Position numbers and translations under genes: made by a program
NCBI GenBank assembly: GCA_023451265.1
Contig: JAEYAG010000233.1
Location: 1 to 17,229 of the forward strand
Direction: 5' to 3'
From: Actinomycetes bacterium
GTDB lineage: Bacteria > Actinomycetota > Actinomycetes > Actinomycetales > Microbacteriaceae
Length of the DNA stretch: 17,229 nt
Part shown: piece by piece, positions 14,397 to 17,229 of the stretch
Layout: each line of letters opens with the position of its first letter
Position numbering within the stretch: position 1 is the stretch's first letter
The notes under the pieces: model-generated
Told to the model about the DNA's origin: nothing
Seen by the model: the letters and a program-made list of their open reading frames with translations, nothing else
The model's database searches: none

Positions 14397-14402
14397 AGTC
14401 TA
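14397..14402 (-). promoter_or_regulatory. Candidate -10 element for the Rieske/MBL gene (TAGACT)
   Basis: TAGACT lies 27 bases upstream of the start codon, in the 80-base gap after the SNF2 helicase stop, and fits TANNNT. It would give a leader of roughly 20 bases with a strong AGGAGG. No clear -35 is seen. The gene may therefore be transcribed separately from the helicase gene. Confidence 0.4.
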
Positions 14403-14449
14403 CGCGGCGGTCGCCCCGCGATCCTGGCGCCCCGCTGGGCGCGTGCCGT

Positions 14450-17229
14450 TCACGGCTCGAGCAGGTCGCGGATGTCGGCTGCGGTGAGTGACTGCGCGAG
14501 CAGGTCGTCCTCGCCCATCACCGACTGGAACAGCCGCGCCTTGCGCTGCTGCAGGGCGACCACCTTCTCCTCGATCGTGCCGCCGGAGATCAGCCGGTAC
14601 ACGTTCACGGGGCGCGTCTGACCGATGCGGTGGGTGCGGTCGACCGCCTGCGCCTCCGCGGCCGGGTTCCACCACGGATCCATGAGGAAGACGTAGTCGG
14701 CTTCGGTGAGCGTGAGGCCGAAGCCGCCGGCCTTCAGGCTGATGAGGAACACCGGCACGTCGCCGCCCCGGAATCCGGCGACGACGTCGCTGCGACGCCG
14801 GGTCGACCCGTCGAGGTACGCGTACCGGATGCCGTGGGCGTCGAAGTCGGCGCGGACGAGGTCGAGGTACGACGTGAACTGGCTGAACACGAGCGCACGA
14901 TGGCCTTCGGCGATGAGCTCCCCCAGCTGCTCTCGCAGCGCGTCGAGCTTGGCCGAGCGGATGCCGGGGTCGCCCGCATCCACGAGCGCAGGCGCCAGGG
15001 CGAGCCGGCGCAGGAGTGTCAGCGACCGGAACACGATGAAGCGGTTGCGGTCGAGGTCGTCGAGCAGCCCCAGCACCTTGCGGCGCTCCCGCTGCAGGAC
15101 GGCGTCGTACACGGCGCGGTGCGCCGGGCCGAGCTCGATCGTCAGCACCTGCTCCTGCCGCGGCGGGAGCTCGGGCGCGACGAGCTCCTTCGTGCGCCGC
15201 AGGACGAACGGGCGCACCCTGCTGCGCAGGCGTTCCAGACGGCGCTCCCGGTAGGGGCCGCCCTCTTCGTTCTCGGGCACCTTGCCCTGCTCGATCGGCT
15301 TGACATACTCCTCGCGGAACCGGCGCGGCGAGGGGAACAGCCCGGGGCAGGCCAGGGCCAGCAGCGCCCACAGTTCGGTGAGCGAGTTCTCCAGCGGGGT
15401 GCCGGTGACCGCGACCACCATGTCGGCGCGCAGCTCCTGGATCGCCCGGTGCACGCGCGTGCGGGGGTTCTTCGCGAACTGCGCCTCGTCGAGCACGACG
15501 CAGGCGAAGTCGCCCGCGGCGTAGAGGTCCGCGTCGAGGCGCAGCAGCGTGTAGGAGGTCACGACGACGTCGGCGCCGGACCACGGCGGCTCGCCCGCGT
15601 CCGGGTTCGCGAGGCGTCCCGTCCCGGTCTTCCGCGGCGACGTGGCCGCGGTCTCCTCGACGAGGTGCACCTTCAGTCCCGGCGTGAACCGCGCCGCCTC
15701 GGCGCGCCACGTCGCGAGCACCGACGTCGGCGCCACGACGAGCACCGGGCGGCGCTCGCCGCCCTCGCGGATGTGCGCGATGAGGGCGAGCACCTGCAGC
15801 GTCTTGCCGAGGCCCATGTCGTCGGCGAGAACGCCGCCCAGCCGGTGCCGCCACCACAGCGCGAGGCGCTCGAAGCCCTCGCGCTGGTAGGGGCGCAGCT
15901 CGGCGTGCAGCCCCGTCGGCACCGCCGCGGTGACCGGCGCCTCATCCCGGAGCCCCTCCGCCGCGGCCCGCCACGCCACCGCGGGCTGGGACTCGTCGGC
16001 GAGGTCTTCGAAGTCCTCCCACAGCGGCAGCTGGTAGCGGCTGATCCGCGGGCCCGACTCCCACTCCGGCAGGTCGGCGGCTTCGTCGATGAGCTCGCGC
16101 AGGCGGTCGAGGGCAGGGTGCGCGAGGGAGAAGTAGTGGCCGTCGGAGAGCAGCAGCTTCTTCTTGCGCAGTGCGAGGGCGCGGAACAGCGGCGTGAACG
16201 GGATGCGGTGCCCGCCGATCTCCACGAGGATGCCGAGGTCGAACCAGTCGGCATCCGTCGTCTCCACGGTCTTCACCGTGATGCGGGGGTCGCCGCCGAG
16301 TTCGCGGTAGACCCGCCGACGCCCGCTGGTTTCCACCCGCACGCCGTCGAGCTCCTCGAGGGCCGGGAGCACGTGCACGGCGAACTCGGCCGCATCGACG
16401 CCGGTGACCGTCGCCGCCGCCGCGACGGCGAGCCCGCGATCGGTGAACACGCGCTCGACGGCCCGTCGCACGTCGGCCTCGTGGGGATCGTCCGCGATGG
16501 TGTCGAATGCCGCGCGGCCGAGGCCCGGCCGCTGCCAGCGCAGGTCGACGCGGATCGTGTCTTCGGGGAGGAAGCGCACCGTCGCGACGAGCGTCGTCTG
16601 CTCCGGCGCCGGCAGCACGACGCCCGCGCCGGCCACGACGGTGCCTTCGCGTGCCAGCCGCGGGTACGCCTGGGCGAAGAAGTCCGCCGTCTCGGCGGCG
16701 GGGACGGGGACGGGGCGGCCCGCGGCGAGGAGGTCGTGCACGGTGTCGCCGAGGGGCGCCGGGGCGAGGGTGAGCGCGATGCCTCCGGGCTGCACGTCGA
16801 ACCGATAGACGCCGGAGTGCCCGACGGGGCGGACGGTGCCCGGGTCGGCGACCTCGTCACCGATCGCGACCGATGCGGCGACGTTGAGCCCGCCGGCATC
16901 CGTCCGTCCGATCACGACCTCGACGTCGGCGGCGGGGGCAAGGGCGACGCTCTGGTCTCGGGAGACGGCGACGAGCGGGATGCCGAGCGCGTCCGCCGCA
17001 GCGAGGTGCGTCCACAGCAGGCTCGACTCGACGGTATCGAGGGTCACCCACTCGGAGTCGTCGCGGTATCCGCCCAGGACGCGGGTGTCGTGGACGATGC
17101 CGAAGAGGGTGGTGAACCAGCGGAACTGGTCGCGGCGAAAGAGCAGCGGCGCGCGGCGCAGCGCGTCCCACGACACCTCGGAGCGGATCCACTTGCCGCT
17201 GCGGGCGCTGCGGGACAGCGGCCGCAGCC
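14450..17229 (-). CDS. SNF2-family DEAD/DEAH helicase-like ATPase, N-terminus outside the window
   Basis: Double-stranded-DNA translocase of the Swi2/Snf2 superfamily 2 group. The frame runs from the window edge (LRPLSRSARSGKWIRSEVSW) for about 925 residues to TGA at 14450. All core motifs are intact: GGVLADDMGLGKTLQ (motif I, near 15800-15840), VVAPTSVLATW (Ia), VLDEAQFAKNPRT (II, DEAQ at 15479-15490), VTGTPLENSLTELW (III), LVFSQFTSYLDL (IV), ISLKAGGFGLTLTEADYV (V) and DRTHRIGQTRPVNVYR (VI, about 14609-14641). About 430 residues precede motif I; they are beta-rich and resemble the N-terminal region of bacterial SNF2 proteins, which often begin with a SWIM zinc finger. Such a finger would lie upstream of the window and cannot be seen. 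No methylase, nuclease or other defence partner is adjacent. A role in DNA repair or transcription-complex recycling is plausible but unproven. Confidence 0.92.
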   Translation of the reverse strand, partial: LRPLSRSARSGKWIRSEVSWDALRRAPLLFRRDQFRWFTTLFGIVHDTRVLGGYRDDSEWVTLDTVESSLLWTHLAAADALGIPLVAVSRDQSVALAPAADVEVVIGRTDAGGLNVAASVAIGDEVADPGTVRPVGHSGVYRFDVQPGGIALTLAPAPLGDTVHDLLAAGRPVPVPAAETADFFAQAYPRLAREGTVVAGAGVVLPAPEQTTLVATVRFLPEDTIRVDLRWQRPGLGRAAFDTIADDPHEADVRRAVERVFTDRGLAVAAAATVTGVDAAEFAVHVLPALEELDGVRVETSGRRRVYRELGGDPRITVKTVETTDADWFDLGILVEIGGHRIPFTPLFRALALRKKKLLLSDGHYFSLAHPALDRLRELIDEAADLPEWESGPRISRYQLPLWEDFEDLADESQPAVAWRAAAEGLRDEAPVTAAVPTGLHAELRPYQREGFERLALWWRHRLGGVLADDMGLGKTLQVLALIAHIREGGERRPVLVVAPTSVLATWRAEAARFTPGLKVHLVEETAATSPRKTGTGRLANPDAGEPPWSGADVVVTSYTLLRLDADLYAAGDFACVVLDEAQFAKNPRTRVHRAIQELRADMVVAVTGTPLENSLTELWALLALACPGLFPSPRRFREEYVKPIEQGKVPENEEGGPYRERRLERLRSRVRPFVLRRTKELVAPELPPRQEQVLTIELGPAHRAVYDAVLQRERRKVLGLLDDLDRNRFIVFRSLTLLRRLALAPALVDAGDPGIRSAKLDALREQLGELIAEGHRALVFSQFTSYLDLVRADFDAHGIRYAYLDGSTRRRSDVVAGFRGGDVPVFLISLKAGGFGLTLTEADYVFLMDPWWNPAAEAQAVDRTHRIGQTRPVNVYRLISGGTIEEKVVALQQRKARLFQSVMGEDDLLAQSLTAADIRDLLEP

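Noticed and set aside
12486..14621. A plus-strand open frame of about 710 codons opposite the Rieske/MBL gene, reaching into the palindromes
   Set aside because: Low-complexity Arg/Val/Asp/Leu composition, no ribosome binding site of note, and it lies over a well-supported minus-strand gene. It is a compositional artefact.
12810..17229. The SNF2 ATPase with the metallo-hydrolase as a defence system such as DISARM-like or Druantia-like
   Set aside because: There is no methylase, nuclease, PLD or DUF partner. The metallo-beta-lactamase protein carries a Rieske domain and looks metabolic. The two genes have an 80-base gap with a possible separate promoter, and the neighbourhood is housekeeping.

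Overview
The window is about 17 kb of very GC-rich DNA in which every supported gene lies on the minus strand. Gene content, gene order and the repeat vocabulary point to a high-GC actinobacterium, most probably a Microbacteriaceae member such as Microbacterium. This is an inference from reading the sequence; no search was run.

Read in the direction of transcription (high to low coordinates), the layout is as follows. (1) 17229-14450: the C-terminal ~925 residues of a SNF2-family helicase whose start lies outside the window. (2) 14369-12810: a 519-residue protein with an N-terminal metallo-beta-lactamase fold and a C-terminal Rieske [2Fe-2S] domain. (3) 12809-12446: a 364-bp gap with two ~105-bp imperfect palindromes in tandem and, next to the pyrR ribosome binding site, a good match to a PyrR RNA-binding loop. 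(4) 12445-2812: a compact pyrimidine operon, pyrR-pyrB-pyrC-(membrane protein)-carA-carB-pyrF-gmk, with every junction overlapping by 1 to 8 bases. (5) 2737-1: rpoZ, metK and the N-terminal 383 residues of priA.

The pyr cluster encodes carbamoyl phosphate synthase (CarA/CarB), aspartate carbamoyltransferase (PyrB), dihydroorotase (PyrC) and OMP decarboxylase (PyrF), with PyrR as probable UMP-sensing translational repressor. PyrD and PyrE are not present. Gmk carries an N-terminal domain resembling actinobacterial integration host factor (mIHF), which is a separate gene next to gmk in mycobacteria. The coaBC (dfp) gene found between rpoZ and metK in mycobacteria is absent; a 106-bp spacer with three inverted repeats is there instead.

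The least ordinary feature is repeat invasion of pyr-operon junctions. One palindrome is translated as the last ~30 residues of CarA. A different 19-bp direct repeat is translated just after the PyrC start codon. Two further palindromes of the CarA family lie between the Rieske protein and pyrR. I do not see a defence system, CRISPR array, transposase, prophage or biosynthetic cluster. The remainder is mostly conserved housekeeping DNA.
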